The notes: generated by a model not told the origin, from the letters alone. A stretch of DNA of 64,000 nucleotides from Adineta steineri (GCA_905250115.1 CAJNOI010000022.1:248001-312000); one strand, 5' to 3'. Positions 35,301 through 47,468 are shown, counted from the stretch's first letter. A program made the numbers and translations.

Positions 35301-38300
35301 TCACATCCAACATCAACAATGGATCCTCTTCATGGTCTCTTACTTGGTAATACAACAGCATTTGATGCTATTACAACTCAACAACAAGAACATCGTTCAC
35401 ATACTTCACCATCACAAAAACAAATAGCTGCTACTGCAGCAGCAACTACAAGTCCTATTAATCGATTTCAATCAAGCGGAAATACTGATTTAGATTCATC
35501 ACGATTAATTATTAATGGTAAACAATTGATTTATTAATTAAAATAATTCTATATGAATTATTTAGGTATATCACAATCACCATATGATTTAGCTGATAAA
35601 GAAGTTGCTGAAAGTATGTCATGTTCAACAAATTATCCTCTTCCATTTGAAGCATGTATGTTTGTTGAGAATTATTTTTATTTCTATATTGAAATCAATT
35701 ATTTTCTAGTACCAGATGATGATAATGATGATGTTGATGTAGTATTTATGCCAATAAAAACAATTACTGATGATGAACCGGTATGAGCTTTTTCGCGATT
35801 TTGATGAATATAAACTAAGTTTTTATTAGGTTAATGGTAATCAAGATGCACTATTATCATCACAAAAATATAGTGATAATTCACTCTGGTCAAAACAAAG
35901 TCCAATTAAGTAAGAAGAGGGAGAAATATTCTCTTTTTTTTCATTATCAATCGTTCGTTATTTTTTTCTCAAGAGGGTTAAATGCATCGAATCGTCAAGA
36001 TATTGATGATTATAGTGATCCGACTGAAACAAGGTATACGCTTCATATAAATATTCGAATTATTTTATGTTTTTTTTAATTTAAAGTGATAAAGATGATG
36101 ATTCAACAGCTGATGAAGAAGATCTTTTACATACACGTATTAAACGACGTAGTGGACGGTCACCAAATAGTTCTCAATTAATATTAAATAATGATGTAAA
36201 AATAATATAAGATGAATTATATTTTCTTATATTTTATTCTTATTTTTTTAGTCCTTACATGAAATTCGTCAATTAACTCGTGTATTAAATGAATTACGTA
36301 CACGAACAACAAATCTTGCATCAGAATCTATGTCACAAATAACATCTGATTCGTATAATGACGATAAACTTGATCACTGTTGTCAACGTCTTGAACAATT
36401 AACAAGCAAAGTTGATAGATTACTTAGTTTCGAACCATCAAGTAAATACTCATAGATCATTTTATCCATACTAAAATGAATTATAAGAGATATTTCAAGT
36501 CTTTTTACTTTATCGATGATACGAGTTAAGAAAGTTCTTTTTATATGTTACAGCTGTTACATTCAAAAATAATACTTTTATAAAAATAGATACTATAATG
36601 TGTACTTTATCATCAGAATATTCTTTACTTTATAATAATGCATCATTTCTAGGTGTTGTATCTCGACAAAGTCGACCAAGTCCAAATTCATTTCCACTAG
36701 ACATTGTAACAAATAATGAATCACAAACAACATTATCCGATACACATTATGATCGTTTAGAAGCTATACTTATTGAAAAAATTCAAACATATGTACAAAG
36801 CGGTATATTATCTTTTTATTAGAATTTAAAATATTTTATTTTTTTTTTTCTTCTAGCAATGAAATCTGTATTTGAACCATATAGAGAAATGAAAGATAAT
36901 TTACATAAAGATCTTGCTGCTAAATTATTATCAACTGATAATGTTATCAGACAAACAATTACACAAATATTTCGTTCAAAAGTTTGTTTTTATATTTCTG
37001 TTTTATTTCAAAAACTTCTTATTTATTTCATAATAGACAATGGTTGATTCTTTAAGTCATGCAGTATCTAATGCAATTCAAACAACAATGATAACATCTT
37101 ATCGTGATACATTTAATCAAATAGTTATACCATCATTTGAAAAAGCTGTAACAAATATGTTTCAACAAACAAATGATGTATTTAAACGTGGTACAAAAGA
37201 ATGTATGTAGAGAAGAAAAAACAAAATAAGAATTTTTCATATAATAAAAGATTTTAGATTTACAAGAAATGATTGAATATGGTCGACAACAACAACGTTC
37301 ATTAATTCAACAACGAGAACAAATGATGAGTGAAATTCGTAAAGAAACAACACAATTAAATAAAGAATTTGAAAAGAAAAATCAAGAATTAACAAATGTA
37401 CTTAAACATGAAATTACTCAACATCTAACAACAAATCTTACACCTTTGTAAGAATAATATTCTTAATTATAAATCTTTAAGGAAATTAATGATAGTAGTA
37501 TTAAAAAATGATCGTATTTTTTCTTGTTAGTTTTCAGCAGAGACATAAGCGGATAATAGTAAGAGTCGTGAGGGTGTGGGTGTGGGGGAGTGTATATGTG
37601 GATGTATAGGTATGGACTACTTTTCTTCTACACCCACACACTGCCGCTAAGGATTATCTTTTCAGATTTATGACTCTTTTTGTACATTTAATAATCTTAT
37701 TTTAAATTGTAATTCTTTTTCTTTTATAGAATTCGAGAAACAACACGATCAATACTACGTGAGGAAACAGCTTCAATCTTTCGTGAAGTATTAGCAACAC
37801 AAAAGAATGATATCAATACTCTATTTCGACAAACTACAACTTTAAATCCAACTGTTAGTCGAACGGCAACACCTGTATCTACTACGAATGTAGCATCACC
37901 TAGTATAACTAATACAAGTTCACCATCAGATACTAAACAACAACATGTATTAAAACTTATTCGTCTTAATCAATTGAATCAAGCATTTGAATTTGTTTTA
38001 TCAGCATCAGATTTAAGTCTTGTTTTATATTTATGTGAAAATGTTCGTCCAGCAGATTTATTTTCTATTCAACCATGTCCATTACAAACACCTGTTCTTC
38101 TTTCTTTGATACAACAACTTGCTGCTGATTTAACTACAAAACAAGAACTTAAATACAAGTACAATTCTTTTATATATTTTTCCTTATCCTTTTCTTTTCT
38201 TTTTCTTGTCATAGTTATTTACATGAAGCATTAATTTGTCTTGATTTATCACATCCAAGTGCACGTGATTATTCACAGAATATACTCATTGATCTAACTA

Positions 38301-38434
38301 AAAAACTATATGAATATATCCAAACGAATCCAACAACACCATTAGCTAAACGTTTTCAAGTTTTATTTATGGCAACTCGAAGTTTAATACAAAAAATCGT
38401 TCAACAACGAGCAACACCACTATCATCATCTTGA
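32319..38434 (+). CDS. EDC4: Enhancer of mRNA-decapping protein 4 (EDC4/Ge-1)
   Basis: P-body scaffold that links DCP1 and DCP2 and promotes mRNA decapping. A tiny first exon (ATG 32319) is followed by about 20 exons. The N-terminal WD40 region includes SRYYSGHLVVTCGHFVAYTL, FSPDATALGTGTDKGEIKFF, CLHLWKPHEGRPISSLFF and TGCDQNRELKVWSCFNWSCL. A long Ser/Thr/Asn-rich disordered middle follows (about 35.0-36.6 kb). A coiled-coil region comes next (about 36.7-37.8 kb, e.g. REQMMSEIRKETTQLNKEFE). The diagnostic C-terminal helical domain is LNQAFEFVLSASDLSLVLYL, PVLLSLIQQLAADL, YLHEALICLDLSHPSARDY, ending at 38434. Two introns are unusually long (32605-33186 and about 37451-37729); the latter holds foldback copy B. 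Confidence 0.93.
37569..37643. repeat. Foldback element copy B, in an EDC4 intron
   Basis: G-rich arm 37569-37591 (TGAGGGTGTGGGTGTGGGGG), then AGGTATGGAC, a TTTTCTTC loop and the C-rich arm 37628-37643 (CTACACCCACACACTG). The G-arm contains two exact GTGTGG steps, i.e. the TGTGGG telomeric unit of bdelloids in register. Confidence 0.65.
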
Positions 38435-38684
38435 CAAAACTAGCGTTTTCTTTTTCTATGTAATTTTTTTCGTACAAAAAATGACATTTCTTTTTTTTTT
38501 GGATAATTTCTGTTATTAAAAAAAACCTAATCATCTTCATTGTTCTAAAAGTTTCGTTTTTCATAAGTTTCTTTGTTTGTTTATATATTAAAAAAAAACC
38601 TATAAATAGATATTTCATAAGATATCTGAATTCTGATAAAAAAAATTTTTTGTCTCTCTCTCTCTCTTTTTTTTTAAGTAATTC

Positions 38685-39950
38685 ATGTCTGAAAGCGGTG
38701 AACCAGTTTTAACACATGACATCGATTGGCAAATGCTCGATAAAAAAAAATATGTTCCATTAAATCTTCTATCAACATTTATCGTTCGCTCATTTTTATA
38801 TCCATTTACACTTGTTCGTACTCGTTTACAAGTTCAAATTCAATCAACAATATATAAAGGTACATGGCATGCATTACATACAACCGTTCGTTATGAAGGT
38901 TTTCGATCATTATACAAAGGTTTTCTTGTTTATAATTGTCAATTAATACCTGGTCTTATTTATATAACAACATTTGAAGCAACACGTGCTCGTGCTAATA
39001 TTTTAACTAAAAATGAATATTTACGTGCTGGTGTTGGTGGTACAATTGCTTCATTATTTGCTCAAGTACTTGCATGTCCTATTGATATTGTTTCTCAACA
39101 TATGCAATTAGTTGGATTAACATCACCAGGAAGAGTAACTCGTTCTAAAGATGGTATGTCAGCTGTATCGAATACCGAATTATCTAAAACATCATCAACT
39201 CGTCGTCAACAACGTCAAATTCAACGTATACATGTACCAAATGAAATTCGCGCTAATAATTATTTAATATTTAAACATATATGTAGAACATTATTATATG
39301 AAAATAATGTAGATAAAAATCAAAAACCACAAATAACTTTAAGAGGTTTTTATCGTGGTTATATGATTTCAACATTTTTATTCAGTTTAACAAGTGCGAT
39401 TTGGTGGCCATCATATTATTTTTATCAACGACAAATGCTTAAAATTGAAACAATATTTCGTAAGATAATTTCATTTAGGCATGTACTGAGTTCTAATCTT
39501 GAGTGTGGGTTTATGGTCCACATAGTTACTATATATAGAACAAAATCCCCCCAAAAAGAAACTTATCAACTTGAGAGGATTCCTAGATAGCATATGTCAG
39601 TACTTGAAATATTTGGTTTTGATTCATAAATTTTGTTTTTAGCAAGTCTATTTCCATTACCATTACTTGCTATTCAATGTATTGCTGGTCCTTTATCATC
39701 ACTTACATCGACTATTCTTACAAATCCACTTGATGTATGTCGTACTCGTATACAAGTTGAACAAGAACGAAGAAGAGTTGCACAAATTATGCGTGAATTA
39801 TGGCAAGAAGAAGGTGCTGGTATATTTACAAAAGGTTTAACAGCTCGTCTATCACATTCATGTGTTTATTCATTATTTATTATATTTGGTTATGAAACAG
39901 TTAAACGAATATCATTAAAAGAAGAATATAAAGGACAAGTGAGATGGTGA
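38685..39950 (+). CDS. SLC25A44: Mitochondrial carrier SLC25A44-like (branched-chain amino acid carrier)
   Basis: Inner-membrane carrier; the mammalian SLC25A44 imports branched-chain amino acids. Exon 1 starts at 38685 and carries IDWQMLDKKKYVPLNLLSTF, the first carrier signature YPFTLVRTRLQVQ, GFRSLYKGFL, the second signature ACPIDIVSQHMQL, a long polar insertion (about 45 residues of basic/Ser/Gln sequence) between repeats 2a and 2b, and FYRGYMISTFLFSLTSAIWW. A 184-bp intron (about 39458-39641) is followed by LFPLPLLAIQCIAGPLSSLT and the third signature TNPLDVCRTRIQVE. All three PX[DE]XX[KR] type motifs are recognisable; the first has T instead of the acidic residue, as in this subfamily. 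The ATG follows a pyrimidine tract and AAG at 38676-38678. Confidence 0.9.
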
Positions 39951-40623
39951 AAAAAAAACAAATATTAATATTCCGTTTAGAACTAATGTAAACCGGTGCT
40001 TTCATTTTAATTAAGCCGTTCTATTTCTATTGTTACAATGAATATTTTTTTTTTGCACTACTGTTGTCTTGTATTTATTTGCTTTTTTTTGTATGAAACG
40101 TCGATAATATAAAGATTTAGAAAAAATCAAAATTATTTACAGAAGTTAACATAAAAATTTATTTCTAACAATAATGATTCGGATGAGGCAGTGGCGGATC
40201 TAGGATTTTGGAAGGGGGGGGGGCGATGATCGCCCCTCTAAATCCGCTACTGGGATGAGGCACAGTTGCTTACTACATAGAAAAATTGATTACTATCGTA
40301 ATGAACATTTTTCAAAGTTTACATTTTCGTTTGGTATAAGAAAAAAAAAAGAAACAGAAGTAACAGTCAATTAAATATAAAATTTAATATCCTTGTAAAC
40401 ACATATTAAGCTAACAGAGAATAGAAGAAAAGAAAGAGAAAGGCAACACTTCTTGTTCTTCTCCTCTTCTATCGTCGCGTAACTAAAGAATTTCTTTTTT
40501 ATTTCTATCAACGATCAATGTTTTGTGTTTTTCTTTCGCTTTGCTTTTAAATCTATAGAATAATATAGTCTTGCTGTCACTACACTTTTTACGCTTACCA
40601 TTGTCAAGGTACATATATTCATA
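39951..40623. other. Intergenic region carrying a MITE
   Basis: 3' region of SLC25A44 and 5' flank of the pseudokinase. Apart from the MITE at 40189-40252, I see no gene. Confidence 0.5.
40189..40252. mobile_element. 64-bp hAT-type MITE with 8-bp target duplication
   Basis: Flanked by the identical 8-mers GGATGAGG at 40181-40188 and 40253-40260. The element begins CAGTGGCGGAT and ends ATCCGCTACTG, so its termini are inverted repeats (about 15 of 18 bases match). A run of G and GCGATGATCGC lies at the centre, so it folds almost end to end. An 8-bp duplication and CAGTG-type ends are hallmarks of hAT elements. No coding capacity, hence a non-autonomous MITE. Confidence 0.85.
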
Positions 40624-42065
40624 ATGGCAGAAGAACAACAACAACAACAACAACAACAAGAAAACTTATCAACTGAACAATTAAGATCGATTGGTGGTAG
40701 TACATTCGTAGATAAATTTGAAGATATTTATGATCTTGATAAATTAATTAATCAGTAATGAATAATAGAATAACAATAATTTTATATAATCAATTTCTTT
40801 TTATAGTGGAGAATTTGCTGATGTATATAAATGTCGATTAAAAAATCGACAGACAATGAGAGCTGTTAAATGTATTCCAAAACGCGTACGTTATAAATAT
40901 ATAAATTTTCATTAAATTATAATAATTACTTCTATAGGGTAATAGAAAAACTCCACTTAAAAATGCTTCACATGTTACACAACTTGATCATCCAAATTTG
41001 GTAAGAAAAATTTTTCATCTTTAAAATATGAAACTGTTCAAAATTATTTTATTATTTAAAGGTTGTTCTTCGAGAAATTGTTGAAACACCATCACAAATT
41101 TATATTGTTCAAGATTATATCGATGGACCGAATCTTTTTCAAAAGTAAAAAAAAAATTATTTCATTATAATAATTATTTCTTTCATTTATCAGAATTGGC
41201 CAAACGGAAGTTTATACAGAACACGACATATCGAAATATTGTTCACAAATATTAAAAGGACTTGAAGTATGATGAAACAATATGACAAAAAAATTATTTA
41301 TTTATTTAATTAAATAGTATATGCATGAACATCAAGTTTATCATGGAAAACTTCATGGTGAAAATATTGTCATTCGTAATGTTGAAAATGAATCTAAATT
41401 ATGTCTTGTTGATTATGCTTATTCAAATTTATGTACACGTGATGCAATTACTCTACTTGTAAATGCTTCACCAAGTTTTTGTGGTATGTAATAAAATAAA
41501 ATCTTTTATTTTAAACTTTTTTTTCATCTAAATTAAAGCACCTGAACTTCTACGTGGTGATCCATTTTCTGCATCATCGGATATGTGGCAATTGGGTATA
41601 TTGGTTTATTTTTGGTAAGATTAAATTAATAAATATATGTTCAGTTGTTCTAAATTATTTTGTTTAGTCTTACGGCTTCATATCCATTCCATGGTACACA
41701 AAAGAAAATTTTTCAAAAAATTCTCAATGGTAATATTGAATACAATTCATCTGAATGGGAACATATATCAGCAAATGGAAAAGTAATGTTAATTAATTAA
41801 ATTTTTCTTTTTGGTTTACATATCGAAAATTTTCTTCTATCATTAGAGTTTTGTAAGTAAACTTCTTAAAGTAAATGTTCCTGAACGTCTTACAGTCAAA
41901 CAAGCTTTTTCTCATCCATGGATTCGTGAAAAAGTTTATCGTGCAGAAACATTAAGTGAAGCTCAAGCAAAGATTGCTACTGCTCATCCAATTATTGTTC
42001 AAACTGAACCAAATCCTGCCGATACACAAACAGAAGAAGATGATTTAGATAAAAATGAAGATTAA
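40624..42065 (+). CDS. CaMK-like pseudokinase with N-terminal poly-Gln
   Basis: Nine or so exons. It begins MAEE, then nine Gln, then a kinase fold. The Gly loop is degraded (INHGEFADVYKC). The VAIK-type Lys is kept (MRAVKCIPK). The hinge (IYIVQDYIDGPNLF) and APE (CAPELLRGDPFSASSDMWQL) are kept, and the fold closes with VPERLTVKQAFSHPWI. The catalytic loop, however, reads YHGKLHGEN where active kinases have HRDLKPEN, so the catalytic Asp is replaced by Lys. The DFG motif is DYA. An acidic tail of about 45 residues follows (QTEEDDLDKNED). By family logic it should not transfer phosphate and may act as a scaffold or allosteric partner. Its closest family within CaMK kinases is not clear. Confidence 0.8.
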
Positions 42066-42141
42066 TCTTTTTTTTTTGAGATAATAATGATAATTTCTTA
42101 TATTTTTCTTTTTTTCTTTAATAAAATATTCATTTCATTCT

Positions 42142-42241
42142 NNNNNNNNNNNNNNNNNNNNNNNNNNNNNNNNNNNNNNNNNNNNNNNNNNNNNNNNNNN
42201 NNNNNNNNNNNNNNNNNNNNNNNNNNNNNNNNNNNNNNNNN
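42142..42241. other. 100-N assembly gap
   Basis: Exactly 100 N, a typical placeholder between contigs. True length is unknown, so the exon just downstream may belong to a gene whose 5' part is missing. Confidence 0.95.
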
Positions 42242-42325
42242 GAAAAAGCTGATGTTCAAGGTGATCGTTACCCTCCACAATTTAGTGCACACCTATATGG
42301 CGATTCCGCTCCAAAGAAGAACTAA
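42242..42325 (+). CDS. C-terminal fragment of an unidentified gene, cut by the gap
   Basis: Immediately after the gap a frame reads EKADVQGDRYPPQFSAHLYG DSAPKKN and stops at 42323-42325. Composition looks like a real soluble C-terminus, unlike the AT-rich, Asn/Ile/Lys-rich shadows around it. The rest of the gene must lie in the gap. I do not recognise the family, and a 27-residue frame could also be chance. Confidence 0.35.
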   Translation, partial: EKADVQGDRYPPQFSAHLYGDSAPKKN

Positions 42326-44349
42326 ACAGACGATTACGTTTACTATTGTAATAATCATACTTTAGCAGATCTTTTTCTTATTATAAAATTCAAATAAATT
42401 GTAGATTTTCACGCTATATCTAATAAAATAATTTCACGAAAATATGAATTAAATTGTCCTTTTGTCTAAGACAATTACATGAATTTATTTATTTATTATT
42501 GCGGATTTATAAGTTGTGTAGAATATATAACATATTCATACTGAAAGTAAAGTTAATCTTAGAAAACATAGGAACTTATGAAAAAAAATTAAGTACTTTC
42601 CTTACCATAAAAATACGGCTTAGAAGAATATTTCTAGATACATAAGTTTTAGAGATCGAAACATATTACTTAATGCTTGATTTACTACATGGATTTTTGT
42701 AAAAACTAAAATATTCAAAATTTCAGTGCATACAAATGTGTTCTCTTAAAAACTAGTTTCGTCTACCATAGAAATATATCTATTTGAACTGAAATTTTAT
42801 GAATATTCTAAAAATAATACTATCTAATTATGGTTCATTATGAGAGACTAGTGTCATGAGGTATATGTCGATAAGGAAAGTAGGTTGAATCATGTTGTTG
42901 TCAATACAATCTTGAATGTATACCTATTATGGTATTCAAATACTTATAAATGTTATGTTCCTATCGACTTTTGTTTCAAACTACATTAGTTTTTTGTTAT
43001 TTGATTAAAAATAATAAAATTCTTGTTGAAAGAAGAAGTCATATGAATGCACTTTGACTTTGATATTTTTCATCATAACTAAGCAACGTGACACAAGATA
43101 GTGCAGTAAACAAATCACCATTCAATCTTGTAACAGAATATTTATAGTCCTTTCTAAATGCATCATAATAAAATCAAATATTCATGAATATATATATGAC
43201 TGATTCCTCTTCAGTTAAACTTTAATCAAATAAACTGAAATTTTTATTGAATTGAGAATTATTTAAAGTATTCATGTACTATCCGTTTAAAAGATAACCA
43301 GAACACATCAGTTTATCGATATACTTCTCAGCCTATAAAAACCGAAGCTCTGTGATATTTGTAAGACTGTAAAGTAAAATAATTCATTAACTGTAGAATA
43401 ACAATCAATAGTGTATTAAAATATCACTCGAGTCCTTTGCATGGGAAACCTGAACGTTTAGTTTTAATTAAGGTAAAAATAAAAATCATGTTCATTGGGA
43501 TTATAGTACTAACAGCTGCATGTCATGAAGAGAGTATATCTGTCATTCCCAAATGTTCGGCTTCTTCTTTTTAGTTTTAAGTAAACCGTTCTTAGAAAAA
43601 AAGAACTTTATATTTGCCTATGTTTACGCTATATGCATGAGGAATTTTCGTCGTTTGCTTAAATTTTTACTCAGAATAATACTTTTCTTATAATATGGAT
43701 TCAAACAAAGAATACCGAAAGGATATAAAAGTTCAGTTACTCAAAAAGTTAGGTGTATATATACTAAAATCTTCAGAAACTGTAATAGCTAATCAATCTT
43801 TCATACATATAATATTGCATGAGAGTTCTTTATTTCGAATAAACAGGCACCGATACACTGGCAACTTGTCACTAACATATTGCAAGCTTGCACGTTTCGA
43901 AATGTCTTCGTCTCACTAATATTTACTCGTACTTCCAAATGAAACTAATGCTCCAGAAACAATCTTACATGCGTCCAGGTGAACATAGAGATGGACATGT
44001 CTTCGTTTAGCTATAACCATCATCAGTTTCTCAATGAAAAATGCCTTTTTTGATAAAATCCTATGATAAAAATATGCACATTATTTCATAAATTTCCTTT
44101 TTCTTTTATTCCTCCCCGTTAAGGAACTGCTACTACACAATAAAAAAAATAACCATCAACCATTGTTTCAAGTAAACTCGCAGCAAAATGGGACATCCGA
44201 CCGAGCGTTACTTGCTACATTCTGAAGAATTTCCACAGTTCTGTAGTCTCTACTAACTATAAACACAAGAAAAAACTTCCATTGCTACAAGATTTCACAT
44301 ATATTTGTTGAATCAATAAAAAATCTTATAAACATTAAAAGTAAAAGAA
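42326..44349. other. Intergenic, no gene seen
   Basis: AT-rich, with scattered short frames (for example 43695-43919) lacking domains or splice support. I see nothing I can call. Confidence 0.4.
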
Positions 44350-46815
44350 TTATCGTTTACGGTGGTTATCGTAGTAATCATCTCCATCTTCATCTTCATC
44401 TTCATCTTCATCAACATATTCATGGTCATGTTCATCTTCATCTTCATCTTCATCTTCATCTTCATCAACATATTCATGGTCATGTTCATCTTCATCTTCA
44501 TCTTCATCTTCATCTTCATCGTCATCTTCATCTTCATCAAAAGCTATTTTCAGTCCTGTATTTTTTTCGCATATTTGCCCAAGTGATTCCTTTGCATCAT
44601 AACCGATTCTATTGAATTCCAGGTTGAGTGTGGTCAGTGTCTGTGTGAAAAATATGTCAATGATGAGGTGACGTGAAGAGAAAGAAGGACAAGTATTGTT
44701 GTTACTTCGTTGATTTGTAGAGCATTGGCAAGATATTGTGCTCCTTCACCACCGATTCTATTCGTACCGAGCTTGAGTGTGGTGAGTGTCTATACGAAAA
44801 GTGTGTGAATGATGAAGTGAAGTGAAGAGAAGAGAAGAGGAGAGGGAGAAAAACAAATATTTTTGTTACTTCGTTGATTTTCAGAGCATTGGCAAGATCT
44901 CCTGCGCCTTTAGCACCGATTCTATTGTTTCTAAGGCCGAGTGTGGCGAGTGTCTGTGTGAAAAGTGTGTGAATGATGAGGTGAAGTGAAGAGGAAGAGG
45001 AAAAACAACTATTGTTGTTACCTTGTTGATTTCTAGAGCATTGGCAAGATATTGTGCTCCTTGATCACCGATTGCATTCGAATCGAGATCTAGTGTGGTG
45101 ACTATCTGTTTAAAAAGTTTGTGAATGATGAAGTAAAGTGAAAAGGAGGAAGGACAAGTATTTTTGTTACTTTGTTAATTTGTAGAGCATTAGCAAGATC
45201 TTGTGCCCTTTTACCACTAATTCCGTTGCTTTTGAGATTGAGTGTGGTGAGTGTCTAGATGAAAAAGTGGAGGTAAAGACACGGCACCAATAAAGATACA
45301 GAATAGTTATTCAGGATTGCGTGTAATTACAACAGTGAAAGTAATGCTGTTGTGATGGGCTTGTTGGGCGTATAGATACAAGTATGCATTTTCATACGAC
45401 TTTTTAGGCTGCACAGTGTGCAAGTAAGTTTATGAAAATCTAGACTTAAAATAAAGTACCAAGGCTGAACTAGAAGTAGAAAGGTTTTGTCTAGGTGTTG
45501 CTTTAGTTTGGGAGTGTTTAGAAAGAACGAAATACATATCGGTTAGGGAAAAGTAGTTTGTAAGCTGCTTCTGCGGAAACAACTGCCAAGAATAGTATTG
45601 TGTGTCCAAATGACAATGTATTGCAGTGAATGGTTTAGAGCGTAGTTAAGTATGGTGCAGCGCTTGTTAGTATTCTGTAGGTATGACGAAAGATAGTTTC
45701 TTATCGGTAGTTACTGGACAGTTTTCTTTACATTTATTATTCAGACTCGATATGTGTTTTACATCAGAGCTCTGCTTGAGTTATCGAGCTTAGTTTTATT
45801 GATGTATATGATTTATATAAGTGAGAATATATATTGATTTCGATAGTTGCTTTCGATGCAACTATTGGGTTACGTCCATAAAGCTGCATTGATTTGTAAA
45901 AAGCGAAAAATAAATCAAATAACTTATTCTGTAATGTTAGACTCATTATGTGAAGAAGATGAATGCATGCTTAAACGTTATATAATAAAATAGCGCTGTC
46001 AAACTATTCTCAAAATTCCGTCCTGAATAAACCGTACTTCACACGAAATCCGTTCCGATGCAATGTTTTTTGGTAAAAAGAGCTGCTTTAGAAGTATGTT
46101 CCTTGAAGAAATATTCCATCTTGGTAGTATTCATTTGTTTGTTGTTGTGAGTCATTTTCCTCTGCATTCACAGCCATCGGAATCTTTAATCGCACATGCT
46201 CTTGAAGGAGTATTTATCGGAAGTATTTCTCACAAAAGTATTGAAGAGGTTATTTATAACATGACGAACTAGTTTCTCGTAGATGAATTTCTCTCAAAAG
46301 CTGATTTTTATTATCGAAATGGTATTTTAGAAAAAAGGTGTATACATACAGGTAAAACCCAAATAATAATGTTGTATCTCTTTTTTTCGTTCTTATCTAA
46401 ACACTGTATGTTTATAACAACATACTTAGTTTGAAACGTGGAATATTTAGATAAAACTGAATAAAAAGAAGAAAAGAAACTGGTTGTTCTAATTATCAGG
46501 ACGCTATTTTTCATATTCTCATACGGCAAGAAGTGAATTTTTGTGGAGAAAGGTCACATATATTATATTGAAGTCATTCTACTTGTTTAGAGATTGCAGA
46601 TATGAAACTTATTCGAAAGTTAATGGATAAAAATTAGGTAATTATGATAGAAAAAAGTTTACCTGGTATCGATCGTAGCTGCCTAGAATGCTGTTGAACC
46701 GTGTGCATACGTTTGCCATGGAGCATAGGATTGTAAGATACGACTGATGATCTAAAATTCGGTAGACAAGCTCTACCGGTAATGTAACGAAACTGGCGAC
46801 TGTTTGATTTGCCAT
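44350..46815 (-). CDS. F-box-like/LRR protein with acidic tail, six exons
   Basis: Assembled from short exons. Exon 1 (46663-46815, MANQTVASFV) holds an F-box-like motif: LPVELVYRILDHQSYLTILC followed by VCTRFNSILGSYDRYQ. After a 1.4-kb intron come four 84-nt exons, each exactly one 28-residue ribonuclease-inhibitor-type LRR in phase 0: 45171-45254, 45022-45105, 44870-44953 and 44706-44789. Each reads like TLTTLNL.SN.IG..GAQ.LANALQIN. The last exon (44350-44640) has a fifth, diverged LRR (TLTTLNLEFNRIGYDAKESL) and an Asp/Glu-rich tail with repeats of EHDHEYVDEDEDE, ending YYDNHRKR. The F-box suggests a substrate receptor for SCF ubiquitin ligases, with LRRs as the recognition surface. Such genes are numerous in bdelloids. 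The target is unknown. Confidence 0.8.
44389..44540. repeat. CATCTT hexamer tract with two longer repeats
   Basis: Runs of TTCATC interrupted by two copies of ATCAACATATTCATGGTCAT (about 44409 and 44464), so the tract is built of two ~55-bp units. It is the coding sequence of the acidic tail of the F-box/LRR gene (Asp/Glu on the minus strand). Confidence 0.8.
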
Positions 46816-47468
46816 TGTAGATTGTTGATGAAATGCGTGCTGTGCAGGTTTATATATTAGTTCTATATACTGTTCTCTCTCTTTGCATTAAACGAGTGAA
46901 TATTTGTTCTATGTCATAGATTTCACATGATGTTGTAATTACTTGTTGGAAGAGAAAAAAAACGAAAAAAGAATGATATCAGCTAGAAAGTGACAATATC
47001 AAGATAACAGCTGTAAGCAACGTTCTTGTTAAGATTGTTTTAATGATATAAAATGGTACATCATAGACATGAATATTGTGTCCTCGGTAATAATCAACAA
47101 AACTTAAATAACTTTCTTTGTTATCTATTTTTGCTTAAAATCTATATTGTCATTTGATCGTAAAATCAAATATGTATATTTTATAGGATGGTATGGAATT
47201 TGTTCTTATGATACAGAGTCAAACGTGTGAATCGAAGAAAAAAATAAGATCGTTACTTTCATAGCTGCCGAATCTTATTGTAACCTGATCTGTTGTTGGA
47301 AGAATTTGTCTAAAATAATGAGAATATTTTGCTTCATACATTAAATTTTTTTCAAATATGATTGTTTATAGAAACTTGTATTGTATAATATTGAAATTTG
47401 AAAAAAAAATGTTTATTTTGTTTTATTACAAATATCAAAATAAATGTTCGTTACAGTATGAAATCTTG

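Noticed and set aside
44313-44540. Met-Lys repeat frame on the minus strand and its Ile-Phe mirror on the plus strand
   Set aside because: Out-of-frame readings of the Asp/Glu-coding hexamer tract of the F-box/LRR gene.
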